DNA of 64,000 nucleotides, taken from assembly GCA_964036045.1 (NCBI GenBank), contig OZ038399.1, forward strand, positions 24,856,221-24,920,220, written 5' to 3'. The notes beneath the pieces were generated by a model. That model was not told the origin of the DNA and did not search any database. It saw nothing but the letters and a program-made list of their open reading frames with translations. Origin of the DNA: Eutreptiella sp. 'Long Island Sound 2002' (taxonomy: Eukaryota > Euglenozoa > Euglenophyceae > Eutreptiales > Eutreptiaceae). Positions within the stretch are counted from its first letter, which is position 1, and every line of letters starts with the position of its first letter. Position numbers and translations under genes: made by a program. Below are positions 35,771 to 46,921 of this stretch, piece after piece.

Positions 35771-35840
35771 GCCTGTTGTACCTTAGTGGTATGCGCCTTC
35801 ACTGATGTTCAAAAAGGCGTGGGTTCAATTCCCAGAGGCT
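35771..35840 (+). pseudogene. Degenerate tRNA-like sequence
   Basis: A-box-like TACCTTAGTGGTATGCG and a good B-box GGTTCAATTCC (35822-35832) sit at tRNA spacing. The T-stem GTGGG/CCCAG forms four of five pairs and GCCT/AGGC remains of the acceptor. D-stem and anticodon stem do not fold to the canonical form, so no anticodon can be read. It is probably a tRNA pseudogene or SINE head. Confidence 0.45.
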
Positions 35841-36019
35841 ATTGTTTGGTTTTCTGGCGATTTTTCTGGCGCTTTTTCTGGCGCTTTTTTTGACTGTTTG
35901 AGCCATACATTGCACCGCATCCTCCTGTCAACAGCACATGGGAGGGCAGGAAAGTTCCTCTCTGTTTTGTGCGGCAACTAGTCCTTTTCGCATTTCAAAT
36001 GATTCCAGATCAAGCATCG

Positions 36020-36140
36020 TGGCTAAATTTCGCGCCGGGTTTATTTCGCACAATGGCCTGAAAATTGAGCGGGAAATTTCGCACACATTTGAAATACGAA
36101 ATTTCCCACAGCGAAATATTCCCGTCGCGAAATTTCCCCC
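36020..36140 (+). repeat. TTTCGCAC repeat, copy 2
   Basis: It has the same core as 35515-35610 with one or two substitutions, flanked by further ATTTCGC/GCGAAAT inverted motifs (CACAGCGAAATATTCCCGTC, GCGAAATTTCCCCC). Confidence 0.8.
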
Positions 36141-36164
36141 CCCCCTGTACTCTATTTTTCAGCC

Positions 36165-36325
36165 CAGAAACAGAGTTGGTCTGTTTTCTGGCCTGAAAAC
36201 CAGTATGGATCCATTTTTGCATCAAAATATATGGCATGTGTTTTCTGGACACAAAACAGTGCTGGTCTGTTTTCTAAAAAACAGAGTTGCCCTGTTTTTC
36301 GGTGCAGAAAACAGAGTTGACTTGC
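36165..36325. repeat. Degenerate CAGAAAACAGAGTTG repeats in both orientations
   Basis: CAGAAACAGAGTTGGTCTG, GTTTTCTGGCCTGAAAACCAG, ACAAAACAGTGCTGGTCTG, AAAACAGAGTTGCCCTG and CAGAAAACAGAGTTGACTTG recur about every 40 bp. Several units are themselves palindromic. Confidence 0.6.
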
Positions 36326-37489
36326 AAGCCATTTTGGGCTCCAAAACGACTTTGCAAAGTCATTTCTATACCAATAATCAGTGTCTCCACTAACTTTTTG
36401 TGCACAAATCAGAGTAGAAGCACCCCCCGAAACCATTTTAATGAAGCACACAGAATAAAGTGTGGGAAAACAACCCCCCCCCCCCCCGACCATTTTTGAC
36501 CAGGAATGGCTTGGACAAGCTGTTATTGATATTCAACCACTGTTGCTGGGATGTGAACCCCTGCCTGACCTCGGGTGAAGCCCTTCGAAATGACCAATCA
36601 ATGTGTCCAACCCTCCCCCCCCCCTCCACTTCGGGCATTTTTGTGCATTGAGACCTGTGGTTGCTCACAGCTCATGGTACTGTTGCTGAAGTGCCGTTGG
36701 CCCGCAGACCACCTATTCGCCGGTCTCCAGCAGGAGAGTACAACTAAGAGAGCGCACCATAGCAAGTGCAGCCGAGCTGAACACACATGCGCATAAAGAG
36801 AGGGCAAATGCCTTCAGCTTGTTGTCTTGTATGCTCTGTTCGCCACACCAGATTTGGTATCCCCATGTGAGTGGGTGGGATCAGGTTATCATGTGGTAGT
36901 CTTTTGGTTGCAAATTCCGCTGCTTTTTTGTTGTTGCAAGGGGTGGTGATGGGGCGGGGGCCCGAGGGGGGGCGTTCCTTTGCAGTTGTGTCCATCCCTC
37001 GGCAATTCAGTCGATCATTACGGACCATTGAGCCCCCCAGGCCCCACTTCGGACTCTTGAATTAGGGAGACAACCAATGGAGTGAGTGGTTCACAGCCCT
37101 TCGAGCACAGACTGAATAATCAGTTTACTGCATTCAGTCATTCAGTTGGACCTCGCGGTTGGAGCTACATTTGAATGTATTCCGAAGGGTGGCTCCACAT
37201 TCCTGCCCCTTTGTGGGTGCTGTCCCTCCCATGGCTGCTTGGGTCTGGAAGATTCCCTGGTCTCAGGTTGCAAGGGGACTTGGCCTGTGAAATGGCAAAC
37301 TTATTCCAGGGAAAATGGCATCTGAGTTTTGGTGGGGTCTTGCTGGACTTTCAGGAGGGTTGACCATATGGTAGTGGTCATTGAACTTGATGGACAGTTT
37401 GTGTTGGAACAAAAAAAATATGGTAGTGGTCATTGAGAGGTGGCCCAAGTTATTGTGGCGTGTGTACACCCCGGGGGGGGGGGGGGGGG

Positions 37490-37615
37490 CGGTCCTTGTA
37501 TGCGACACCCCCCAGCCCCCCCCCCCCCCCCCCCGGGTTTTGAGAGATAGTGGGTTGGGGGCATGGCGCCAATGGCGCCCCCTTTTTTTCGCATGGCGCC
37601 AATGGCGCCCCCCTT
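37490..37615 (+). repeat. C-tract interspersed element, copy D
   Basis: GTGTACACCCC and a G-run precede CTTGTATGCGACACCCCCC, a C-run of about 17, GGGTTTTGAGAGATAGTGGG and two 31-bp tandem units of GCATGGCGCCAATGGCGCC. Confidence 0.7.
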
Positions 37616-37767
37616 TTTTAGTGTATGCTTCTTCTTCATCAAACCATCAGTGCTTTTGAGCGCCAGAAATCGCAAGACGAGGCGCTATACAAATGTCGTT
37701 TGTTGCGAAGTGAAGATCCTGCATTCGGAGCAAAACCCCGGCCCGAGTGCAGCGCCAAATTCTCCTC

Positions 37768-38010
37768 CATATCCCCAAACCCCCAGACACACATCCCCCC
37801 TGGAGGTATGCATGTGGTAGTAGTGGGTCGCGCGCAAGCCCCCCCACCTTGGGACCCCCCCCCCCCCCCCCCCCCCCCCGGGCCGAGATCCCCCCCTACA
37901 CCCCCCAGCCGACCCCCCCCCCTCCCCTCCAAGTTTTGACAGATAGCTGAGGGAGGTGTCGCATCGTGCTGGTAGTCCCAGCCCCCCCCCCCCCCCCCCC
38001 CCCCCGGGGT
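37768..38010 (+). repeat. C-tract interspersed element, copy B
   Basis: Blocks match 18768-18960 in order: CCCCCAGACACACATCCC, GAGGTATGCATGTGGTAGTA, GTGGGTCGCGCG, C-run of about 22, CAAGTTTTGACAGATAGCTG, GGTGTCGCATCGTGCTGG, C-run of about 26, GGGGTGTACGCC. Confidence 0.75.
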
Positions 38011-38565
38011 GTACGCCAACCCTCCTGCTGTGGGGAGGTGGTGGATGACCACGACCGCCCACGCATCCAACCTCTGGGGGCACGGGGGTGAAGGGGGAGA
38101 AGGGCTATGGATTACCATTTCATGCCTGGCTGGCGGGCCACGTGGCCCCAGAGAGCACGAAAGCCCACCATTCATTGGGTGCATGGGGAGCTTGCCAAGG
38201 ACAACAGGCACTGGGGAAATGGGTGAAATTGGGTGAAAATGCAGAAATGACATATCCCCAATGTGGAAGAAGCATCAAAACCTACGCTAGAGGCAACAAT
38301 GCTGCCCCTAGTATCACAAAGTACCGGTCTCTAGTACAACCATACGCCCAAATAGTTGCACTGCGTGCGCACGGCGCTAAGTGCGCCCCCACAAACACGC
38401 TCCAATTGACTCAACCTATGGGTGAAGTCGTGGTGTCTCCCATTGACAACAATATTGATCACCTTTTGATGAAAGGGAAGAAAAGGGGAACCCTTGTCTC
38501 CTCTAGTAAATGGGGCAACAAAATTTTCCGGCACCTGCGGCGCCCACCAACTTCTCCATATTGGC

Positions 38566-38832
38566 CTATACTATACTATACTATACTATACTATACTATA
38601 CTATACTATACTATACTATACTATACTATACTATACTATACTATACTATACTATACTATACTATACTATACTATACTATACTATACTATACTATACTATA
38701 CTATACTATACTATACTATACTATACTATACTATACTATACTATACTATACTATACTATACTATACTATACCATACCATACCATACCATACTATACTATA
38801 CTATACTATACTATACTATACTATACTATACC
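38566..38832. repeat. (CTATA)n pentanucleotide microsatellite
   Basis: About 53 units of CTATA, with a block of CCATA variants near the right end (38770-38788). The Leu-Tyr-Tyr-Thr-Ile frames across it are artefacts of the period. Confidence 0.97.
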
Positions 38833-39561
38833 ATCTAAACATTTTGGCCCTCGGGGGGGGGGGGGGATCAGGGCCTGCACGTGGGCGCCCCCGTGTTTGT
38901 TCCACTCATTTTGCTGGTCAGATATAGGTCAAGTAGCATATACAAATCTAGATTGCATTTTGCTGATTAATTGGTTTTTTTTTATTAATTGCTTATGATC
39001 AGTCAAAAAATATTGGTGAAAGGGTATCACTTGTTGAAAAGTGGAGATGGAGGGGGGGGGAGGTTTAGGCTTGCTGTGCAAAAGAGGAAAGGGTGTGGAA
39101 GAAAAATTTGGAAATCCTAGAAGCATCCTGTAAAATGGTTTCACAATGTGCGCCATCCGCAATGATGATGGGGCCCAGTGGCTGCGCACCTTGTGGTCCC
39201 TTGGTGCCATTTCCTTTGCTACTGCCACCAACCTGTGCTGCTTGGCCATGGGTACACTGAGGAACAATGCTCAGGTTCTCAGCGAGGTTGTACACCTCCT
39301 GCCACCTTACACTCTGAGTGTATCTTTAAACTTGATGATGTCTTTGTTTTTGCGCACAGCAGCGGTTCAACCGGGGAGCTGAAAACCGTTATCAACGGGC
39401 GTCGGAACATTATATCTGTGACAGAAATAACATTGGTAGATGTTTGTCACAAAAGACCCTGATCAGTAGGTACCATGCGCACCTAAGAAAACTTTTTTGG
39501 TGCCGCTGAGAAATATTCCGAATACCCTACTTTTCATCTGACCTAGAGCTCAAGGGGGCTT

Positions 39562-39700
39562 CCAATGGTCTGTAAGCTGAGCTGGATGCCCCCGCCATAG
39601 ACACTTCCAGCCATTGTCCCAGGGCAAGTTCATCGTCTGTGCGTCCAGGTGTGCGCTAGGCGATGGTCCTGATGCTTCCGTGTTGTCCTTCTGGGCTTAC
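39562..39700 (+). repeat. ~130-bp dispersed repeat, copy 2
   Basis: AATGGTCTGTAAGCTGAGCT, GGATGCCCCCGCCATAGACA and GCTAGGCGATGGTCCTGATG match the blocks at 33148-33280. Both copies are preceded at some distance by AAGAAAAYTTTTTTGGT-type sequence. Confidence 0.7.
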
Positions 39701-40672
39701 CTTGCGAAGAGCTGAAGTGGGGAGGGAGGAAAAAGGGGGGGGGGGGGTTCCTTGGGCCCAACAGTGGGACGGGGCTGTTGATATGCAACACGCAATATCA
39801 GTGGATTGCTCGTAAGCTCTGCGCACAGAAAAGCAGAAAGCACGAATAAAGCAACACAGCTTGGAGGCACTCCTTCTCTCTGGAAGCGGCAAGTGGCGCT
39901 ACGTGATGCTGTGTGGAGTGCCCAAAACTGGACCTCTGACCCCGTTGCATTGGGGCTGATGCCCGAACGTGGCTCGAGGAATATATGCAGGGCTTTCGGA
40001 GCAATGCATGGCTCAGCCCCTGAAACGGTGCAGATCCCAGCATTCTACATCACAGGGTACCCTCCTCTTCGGTCACGACTTCAGACGCACCTCATGACGG
40101 TGCATTGCCAGAGGCTCATCCTCTGGTACCTGGATGATCAATGCAAACTCTTGGTGGCTCTTCATCTCCAGGGGAAATTGCACTCTGTGTGCAAAGCGTG
40201 CGCAGGCTCATCACATGCATGCATCCCTCCCGTACACAAATCCACATGCATCCACCCCTCCTACCACCACACCATCACCATCCCCATTGGCTCTTCCAGT
40301 TCCAGTGCACAATTTCTTTGTACCAATGCACAGAGAAAAGCACCAACATCTCTCTTTGGCAGACGTGACGCTGCAACCCGCTGACCCTGGGCACAAGGAT
40401 TGTACTGCGCGCGCATTGCGCCAGCAAACACCAGGTCACCAGTCGATCAACGGGGGCCACTAGTATTTGGACGTCACATCCATTGTGTGAGAACGAGTCG
40501 TAGAGATGCCCGCATCAGAGCGCGAAACTGTCATGGCATCAGTCTTGCCTTCCCCAGGTGACACCTGAAGGGGAAAGATCAGCTGAAAAAAGGCCTGGCA
40601 AGGCAGTAGCAGACAGCCCCTTTACCTTCACGGCACCTCCCTGCAGCCCACTTAAGTGTCGCCATACGATGG

Positions 40673-41137
40673 TTACTGCCGGTCAACCTTGTCGAACTGG
40701 GAGACCAGGACCACCGCCCCGGCAATGGCACCCAGCACCACTCCACCTGCAACAACGGAGCCCAGAAGGTTCTTCAGGGAGGAAGTGACAGCCGCCTGGG
40801 CAGCCAAAGGGGCCATCGTCACTGCCGCGGTGGTCGCAGCGACCTGGGCCTGGCGCACAGGGGCGAACTCAGTCTGTGCTGGGGCGACCACCTTGTTAAC
40901 GGACATGCTGGCCGCTGTGGTCGTTGGCCGGACGGTGGTGGCCTGGTGCAAGGCCTGGGGCTGGGAGACGGGAGCCCAAGCGACCACACCAAGCATCACG
41001 CAGGCAGTGGCAGCCAAGGCTGCGACCCAGGCGAGCTTGTTGGAGGCAGGCTGGGCCTCGATGTAGTGGTACTCAGCGGCCTCAGCGTCGTGCAGCTGGT
41101 AGTGAGGAGGCCGAGTGAAAGATGTGAAAGACTGCAT
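40673..41137 (-). CDS. psbX: Photosystem II reaction centre protein X, nuclear-encoded precursor
   Basis: A 154-residue intronless frame whose last 37 residues (SSLKNLLGSVVAGGVVLGAI... VSQFDKVDRQ) match PsbX, the single-span PSII subunit beside cytochrome b559 and the QB site. The mature membrane span is about residues 124-146, followed by the conserved SQFDxV. The precursor is long. Residues 35-55 form a hydrophobic, signal-like span, 57-100 are Ser/Thr/Ala/Gln-rich and low in acid (transit-like), and 101-115 end in APLAAQA, a thylakoid processing AxA site. Such a three-part presequence fits import into a complex plastid and then the thylakoid. Plants and green algae encode psbX in the nucleus, while red-type plastids usually keep it. 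The start is the first Met of the frame, and the 34 polar residues before the hydrophobic span are unusual for a cleaved signal peptide. Confidence 0.85.
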   Translation of the reverse strand: MQSFTSFTRPPHYQLHDAEAAEYHYIEAQPASNKLAWVAALAATACVMLGVVAWAPVSQPQALHQATTVRPTTTAASMSVNKVVAPAQTEFAPVRQAQVAATTAAVTMAPLAAQAAVTSSLKNLLGSVVAGGVVLGAIAGAVVLVSQFDKVDRQ

Positions 41138-42552
41138 GTCGAGGATGCGGAAAAATCTGGACAGACATGGGGGAAAGAGGCCACAAAGTGGGACAGCTCA
41201 GCCTGGCCGCCCTGGGCCCATCCAATTCAAGCAGGGCGGCAGCACATAACAAATGCAAATAGTCTGGCGCCTTGACACCTTTACACCAGCCGGGCAATTG
41301 GAGGGCAAATATTAGTTGGAGGGTGACTGACGCCGGCTTGGCAGTACTGGAATGTGGTTGGAGAGCTACTGCAACAGGGCAGAGCGTATGTTCTATTACC
41401 CGAAAGCTATGTGCACACCGTGTGCCCTATACCCCTTAATGACAGCAGGATTGAAAATCACGTCCGAAATCTGTTGCGCAATGACAACAACTTCAACCTG
41501 ACCCTGTGTCTCCACACGTGTCCTGGCCTCCTGCTACTTCCCATCAAGCTGTAATATGATCACATCCTCCTCCAACAACCAGCGTCCACAATGGCGGATT
41601 ACTTGCACCGCGCACGCACCACGCGCGCACCACGTAACATGTTGGAACAAACCAGGGGGAAAAGGTCATTCCTTGGTTCCTTGCCTACTCAATGCTTACC
41701 TACTGCCCACACTCGGAGGCGCAGATGACGGTGGCAGGCACCCTATTACCATTTAATTGGCTGTAGGTGGCAGTGATGCCCGCAGGAAGCCATGAAAGAG
41801 ATATGGGTGAAACTCTAAGGGGACACAGTGGAGTATGTGCAATAGTAGTGCCTTTTGCAGCTTGGAAACACATGCACTTCACTGTTGAATACGTGGGGAT
41901 GTCTGCGAAATAACCCCAAAACACACACGTGTGCGCACCGTGTATAGTACTCCCTCAATAAGCCCATCTTCAGCTCTTCTCGTGAACAAAACTGCCCATG
42001 TAATAAATTGGCAACACAGGGCGTGACCTGTAAAATGTCATGCCCGCTCACAACTGCGCACCTCTGGCCCCTCAGGTACGTGCTGCCATAAAAACGGCAC
42101 TGTGTGTGCATCCACTTGCCCCCTGCTTGATGAGCATGGGTGCTAGCAACTAACAGGAGGCCGAGCCGTGGCCCTCTAGTAGCTCCCTCAGCATAGCTCC
42201 CTCAGCATAGGCCTGTTGATGGCTTCAAATTTGCTACAGTAACTCAAAGACCTCCAGGATCATCTTCCTGTTGGCGATCACCTTCACACTCTTCTTGTAA
42301 ATCTTTTGCCCTTGCCCCCCTTTCCTACAGACATAGTTACCAGCATCTGGGGATATGTGCCCCCCTCACAGCCATACTCCTTGATGGCACAGCTCATCAA
42401 TCCCCAGAAGCTGGGGAACAAACCACAGGCACAGCTCTCCCCCCCCAACCCAAGTCACTCGCTGGCACAAAAGGGCCAGTTCTGAACAAAAGCAGGCATT
42501 AGCACGTACATCGCTCAGCATGTCATAAGAATAACTTGCACAAGCGACAAGT

Positions 42553-42622
42553 TCATTGAACCAAGCCAGCTAGCTCAGTTCCCCTTGACAATACGTAAAA
42601 TAGAGCTGAGCTGGCTAGTTCA
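42553..42622. other. Imperfect hairpin
   Basis: GAACCAAGCCAGCTAGCTCAG and, about 30 bp on, GAGCTGAGCTGGCTAGTTC are near-complementary arms (about 19 bp with small bulges). Each arm also contains its own AGCTAGCT or GAGCTGAGCT palindrome. Function unknown. Confidence 0.45.
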
Positions 42623-43181
42623 ATAATGGTGCAAGACCGATGTGATTAGATGGTCCAAATTCGGGATTGGATGCCTGCAAACAAGGATCCAATAACGATA
42701 ACCCTGATTTGCGGTCTAGAATGGATGATTTCATAAATCTTCTCATGATGTCACCAAAGTTCATTGAACGGGGATGATCCTAATTGCACGAATGTACTTG
42801 ACATGAGTGGCACACGTGATTTCGCAATAACGATGCACAGATTTTAACACTGATTAGTTGGAAAACACTGGATTATCATGCTGAATGGGAACATGTTTGA
42901 TGAGTCATTCAGCGAGAATACAACAGCATGACAAAAGACGTACTGTTTTTTTTTTCACATGTCATTCTTAGCACCTCCCCACTGCTGGAAGCTGGCAGAT
43001 GATGAGCATATCGTATGGCATACTCGGCCTCTTCAGAAAGAAACTGAACCCTTGGGCGGATTTGGCATTGAAAAAGGCACAAGCGCGTCCTGTCAGAGCA
43101 CCCCCCAATGCCTGTTAGTGGAAATGAGAACACCAATTACTGACAGGGCAGCCGGGAGGTGGGGTTTGGGCATGAGAGATA

Positions 43182-43204
43182 AGACATAAGACATAAGACA
43201 TAAG
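43182..43204. repeat. (ACATAAG)n short tandem repeat
   Basis: Three to four ACATAAG units preceded by ATAAG. Confidence 0.8.
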
Positions 43205-45302
43205 CTGACAGCGCCTTTGAAGCATGCCACCAAGTATCTTGGATGCTTTTGTGTGGCAACTCGGTGGTGGTAGTGAAAAGGACTCTTGCAAATGGAATCA
43301 GGGTTGACCATAATGCACTATGTTTTGCATTTTTGTGCAGGAATGGATTTTGGACCTTGCTCGGAAATGTTGTTCCAGGTCTGACAAAGGGTCAGTGGTG
43401 GTTGTGCTGGTGACAGATGGCTCGACAGACGGCGCTTAGCAGGTAGGGAGGGAGGGGTGATCCCAAGGGCAATCATGTTGACCGCTGCCACGGACCCACG
43501 GCGCTGCATGATGGTGTGCAATGATTGGGAGCCACGGCAATGGTCTCTGTGTCAGAAAGTGGTGGTTCAGGTTGTTTTTGGAGGTTGGAGTGCAACAGCA
43601 CCATTGTCAGTGGTGGCAGCTGGGATGGGGGGGGGGGGGGGTGATGGTTTAGAGGTGTCTGAACAATACATGTTAATGTGTTTTGACAATAGCTAAACCA
43701 AGTAAAATCAATCCTTGCCACGTTTTCAAAAGACACTTCCCAATTGGCAGTCCTCAATGTAACACGGCAGCTGTACTCGGGCACAATAACCTTGAGTGAA
43801 TCCCAAATCCTAGGTTGCAAAATACATGTTAATGAAGCATAGAGATCTTGATTCCAGGGTATATGCCACTAATACAGTGGGCCGAAACAACTAAAATCAC
43901 TTCCATTCAGCTCTCAGATTTGACGTGTTTAATGGATCGCGAAGCGCATTGGTCATTGATTGGCAGTCTGGCGATGGCAGCAGTCATCATCTCCTACACC
44001 ATGCGCAGTATGCAAGCTGTATTCTCAGCGGTTTGCATGCTTGAACCTGTAGAGATTGTTCGCCACGGCCCCCTTTGGTTTGGGATGGGGCTGAGGTGGC
44101 GTGTTGTCAACCATCCTTCAATACACTTTGAATGCAGGCCATTTGCCAGGATTCCATCAGAGAAGGGGCATGCTGGGTTTGGTGAATAAGTTTGTGTATT
44201 GTGTAAGTGGCATCCCTTTGTACGAGCTTCGGCTATTGCCCGAATTGCCCGAGTCACCGGTCTACTAACCAACGATGAAATGAGTCCTAAAGTTGGGATG
44301 CAGTAATCATCCTGACAGGGGCTCAGCGTCTTGTTAGATTTTCTTGCCACAAGAACCCTTCAGTCCTACTCTAAATCAGGTGAGTAATCTTGCACATGAA
44401 ATTATTATTATTGAGGCAACTAGTGGCAACCCTTGAGGACATCACACTATTGTTGTTCAAGAGGTTGCTTTGTTCATACAGTTTGCAAGCACACACACAT
44501 GGATTTGGGAGTCCTAGGCCTTTGCACTAAACAAGCTAGCTGGGTGGCGGGATTCAAGGCAAAACAATGATACCACTGCTGCGATCCGGTACCGCTACTT
44601 GCGGCATAGCGTTCATATGTGTGCGGTCCCTGGGCCCAAGGCAACGAGGAGACCGTCTCAGCATTCAGAGACATTCAAACAGACATATATTATGCCTTCC
44701 CAACATGTGGAAACAAGGCACACAAATCAACACCCTTTCGTGACGGTTGCGATTTACACCAACCATGGTTGCAATCAATACACACCCAATGCCCTCATGT
44801 GGAAGCACAATTGGTGTGCTAATGGCTTGTTTTTGGTAGTATACATGAACATTAGAGGTAAACATCCGTCGACGATTGCAGCCCATGTATTGTTGGTAGA
44901 CCGAAAGGAAAATCCTTAGCAAATATTGTGTGCACATTTGGTGCCTTGTAGTGTCCTTCACCATGTGCTAAATCAACATAAAAGACACACGCCACTCCAA
45001 AGGGAGCACACTAACACCAGGCAAGGCAGAAGTGCCAATGCTACCTGACAATCTCATGTGCACAAGTGCTCTGGCGGTAAGCTTGTTCATCACACATGAC
45101 AAAAATGCCTCACGCCAAGCACAACCTGCAGCACTGTCCAATTGTCCAAAGGCGAGCATCTAACCCCTCATCAGACAAAGCTGCATCTCTGCAGCCCGTG
45201 CCAGTGCTAGTCTTAGAGTCTCCTGCTTGTTCCCTTTGCTGTGTTCCAACGCCCCAATGTTTGTCCAATACGCACAGCCAGCTACGGACACAAGATATGG
45301 GT

Positions 45303-46913
45303 CTACGCGGTCACAGATGTGATAGCATCCTTCATGGCGTCAGCCAAATACTTCACCTTCGGACCGTTGAGCCCAGCCATGCTGATGCGCCCATCCTTCG
45401 TCAAATAAATATGGTGCTTGGAGGTCAAGTGCTCAACTTGCCCTGGCTTCAATCCTGTGAACGTGAACATTCCAATCTGGTTGATGACGTGGTCCCACGT
45501 TCCCGGACAGCCGTTGGCCAATAGCGCAGCATGCAACTCCTTACGCATGTTGATGATCCGGTCCGCCATAATCTTCACTTCCGCTTTCCATGCCGTCAAT
45601 CTTGCGGGATCATTCAATATCAAAGCCGCAATGCGTGCCCCGTGGGCGGGTGGGCTTGAATACATGGTCCGGATAAGAATCTTGATTTGACTCTTCAACC
45701 GATCTGCACTATCCTTGTCCACACAAATTGTGGTGAAAGTCCCAGTGCGCTCGCCGTAGAGACCTGCCGAGCAAAATGATATGGGCAACACCAAGCGATG
45801 ACAAATGCCGCCCCCCTCCCCGTGCTTTTGTTTGAAATGCTACTACACACCCGTAGCTTTGCAGATGGTACTTTTGCTATGCTTTGGAGGGATGCAAGAG
45901 GGAAAGAGGGCACAAACAATCCCACTCAACATATCGTTAGAGTCCTACTTTCTGCGCAATTGGGTATCTCGTTGCCACCAATGTGTATGTCCGCAATCAA
46001 TTACACCTACACAGTGTTGTGGATGGAACCACATTTAGCCATTCACCCACTTTACCCTCCTTCCTCTCACCGCTGCATATGTACCCTTTACTACCGGGGG
46101 CAAGTCACATATTCGTGCATGAACAAGCAAGTCCGCAATGCACATACCCATGTTCTTTGCAAATGATTGAATGAGCATCATCTCCACACCCAAGGAGGCA
46201 AAATACCGGCAAGCCCAAGCATCCTTGTCAAAGTCCCCAGAGGCAAAGCCCTGGTAGGCGGAATCCATCATCGGGAATAGCCCCTTCTCCTTGATGACGT
46301 CTGCAATCGCTTTCCATTGCTCCTCCGTAGGATCCACACCAGTGGGGTTGTGTGCACAGGCATGTAGAAGCACCACAGAGCCGCTGGGCATGGCCTTCAG
46401 GTCTTCCATCATCCCCTCAAAATCCAGCCCACATGTCGCTGGCTTGTAGTATCGGTACTGCTTCACCTCTACGCCTTGTTGAGGGAAGATGGCCTTGTGG
46501 TTGCCCCACGTTGGGTTTGGAATGTAGATCGCTTTACCCTTCATGTAGTTGCCAATGACGGCCGCTGCAAGTCGCAAACCGCCGGTTCCCGAAAGGCATT
46601 GCACAATGCATGCACGACCCTCTTTGATGGGGGCAGAGTCCTCCCCAAGCATCAATTTCACAGAAGCATTGTAGAACTCCGGAATACCGTCGATGGGAAG
46701 ATACTCCTTGTTGATCTTGCCAGCCTCCTGCTGCTTCAAAAGCTCGGCCTCTGCGTCCTTGACCGTTGGTAGGACCCAAGGCTGCCCTTCTTCGGAACGG
46801 TAGGCTCCAACACCAAGGTTCAATTTGTCTGGTGAAGTATCAGCTCTCCAAGCCTGAGTAACCCCAAGAATGGGGTCGGGCGGGGCCATGGCAACACTAG
46901 CGAACAAAGACAT
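45303..46913 (-). CDS. Aspartate aminotransferase, copy 1
   Basis: Class I PLP aminotransferase (aspartate + 2-oxoglutarate to oxaloacetate + glutamate). Coding exons 46913-46148 and 45763-45303 join in phase within the active site (SFAKNMG|LYGERTG), giving 408 residues. The intron is GT-CAG, 384 bp. Visible active-site residues: W136 (NPTWGNH), N189 (HNPTGVDPT), D217 and Y220 (MDSAYQG), Schiff-base K253, R261 and substrate-carboxylate R381 (GRISMAGL). An in-frame TGA two codons before the ATG fixes the start, so the N-terminus MSLFASVAMAPPDPILGV carries no obvious transit peptide and the enzyme is probably cytosolic. A non-coding first exon ends at 47326. Copies 2 and 3 differ by one visible residue each in exon 1. 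Confidence 0.95.
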
Positions 46914-46921
46914 CTTTCAAT

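Larger units (their letters stand above)
33834..40672. other. Intergenic region between the three-exon gene and psbX
   Basis: About 6.8 kb with no gene I can name. It holds a degenerate tRNA-like sequence, two copies of a TTTCGCAC repeat, pairs of the C-tract element and a 265-bp pentanucleotide array. The open frame 39806-40384 (+, 192 codons) has no known domain. Confidence 0.5.
41138..44478. other. Intergenic region between psbX and the aminotransferase array
   Basis: No gene recognised in about 3.3 kb. It contains an imperfect hairpin (42553-42622) and a short ACATAAG run (43182-43204). The first few hundred bases left of psbX's start should hold its promoter, but no clear motif is seen. 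Confidence 0.5.

Noticed and set aside
38088-38998. Frames of up to 279 codons containing LYYTI repeats
   Set aside because: They translate the CTATA microsatellite in all frames.
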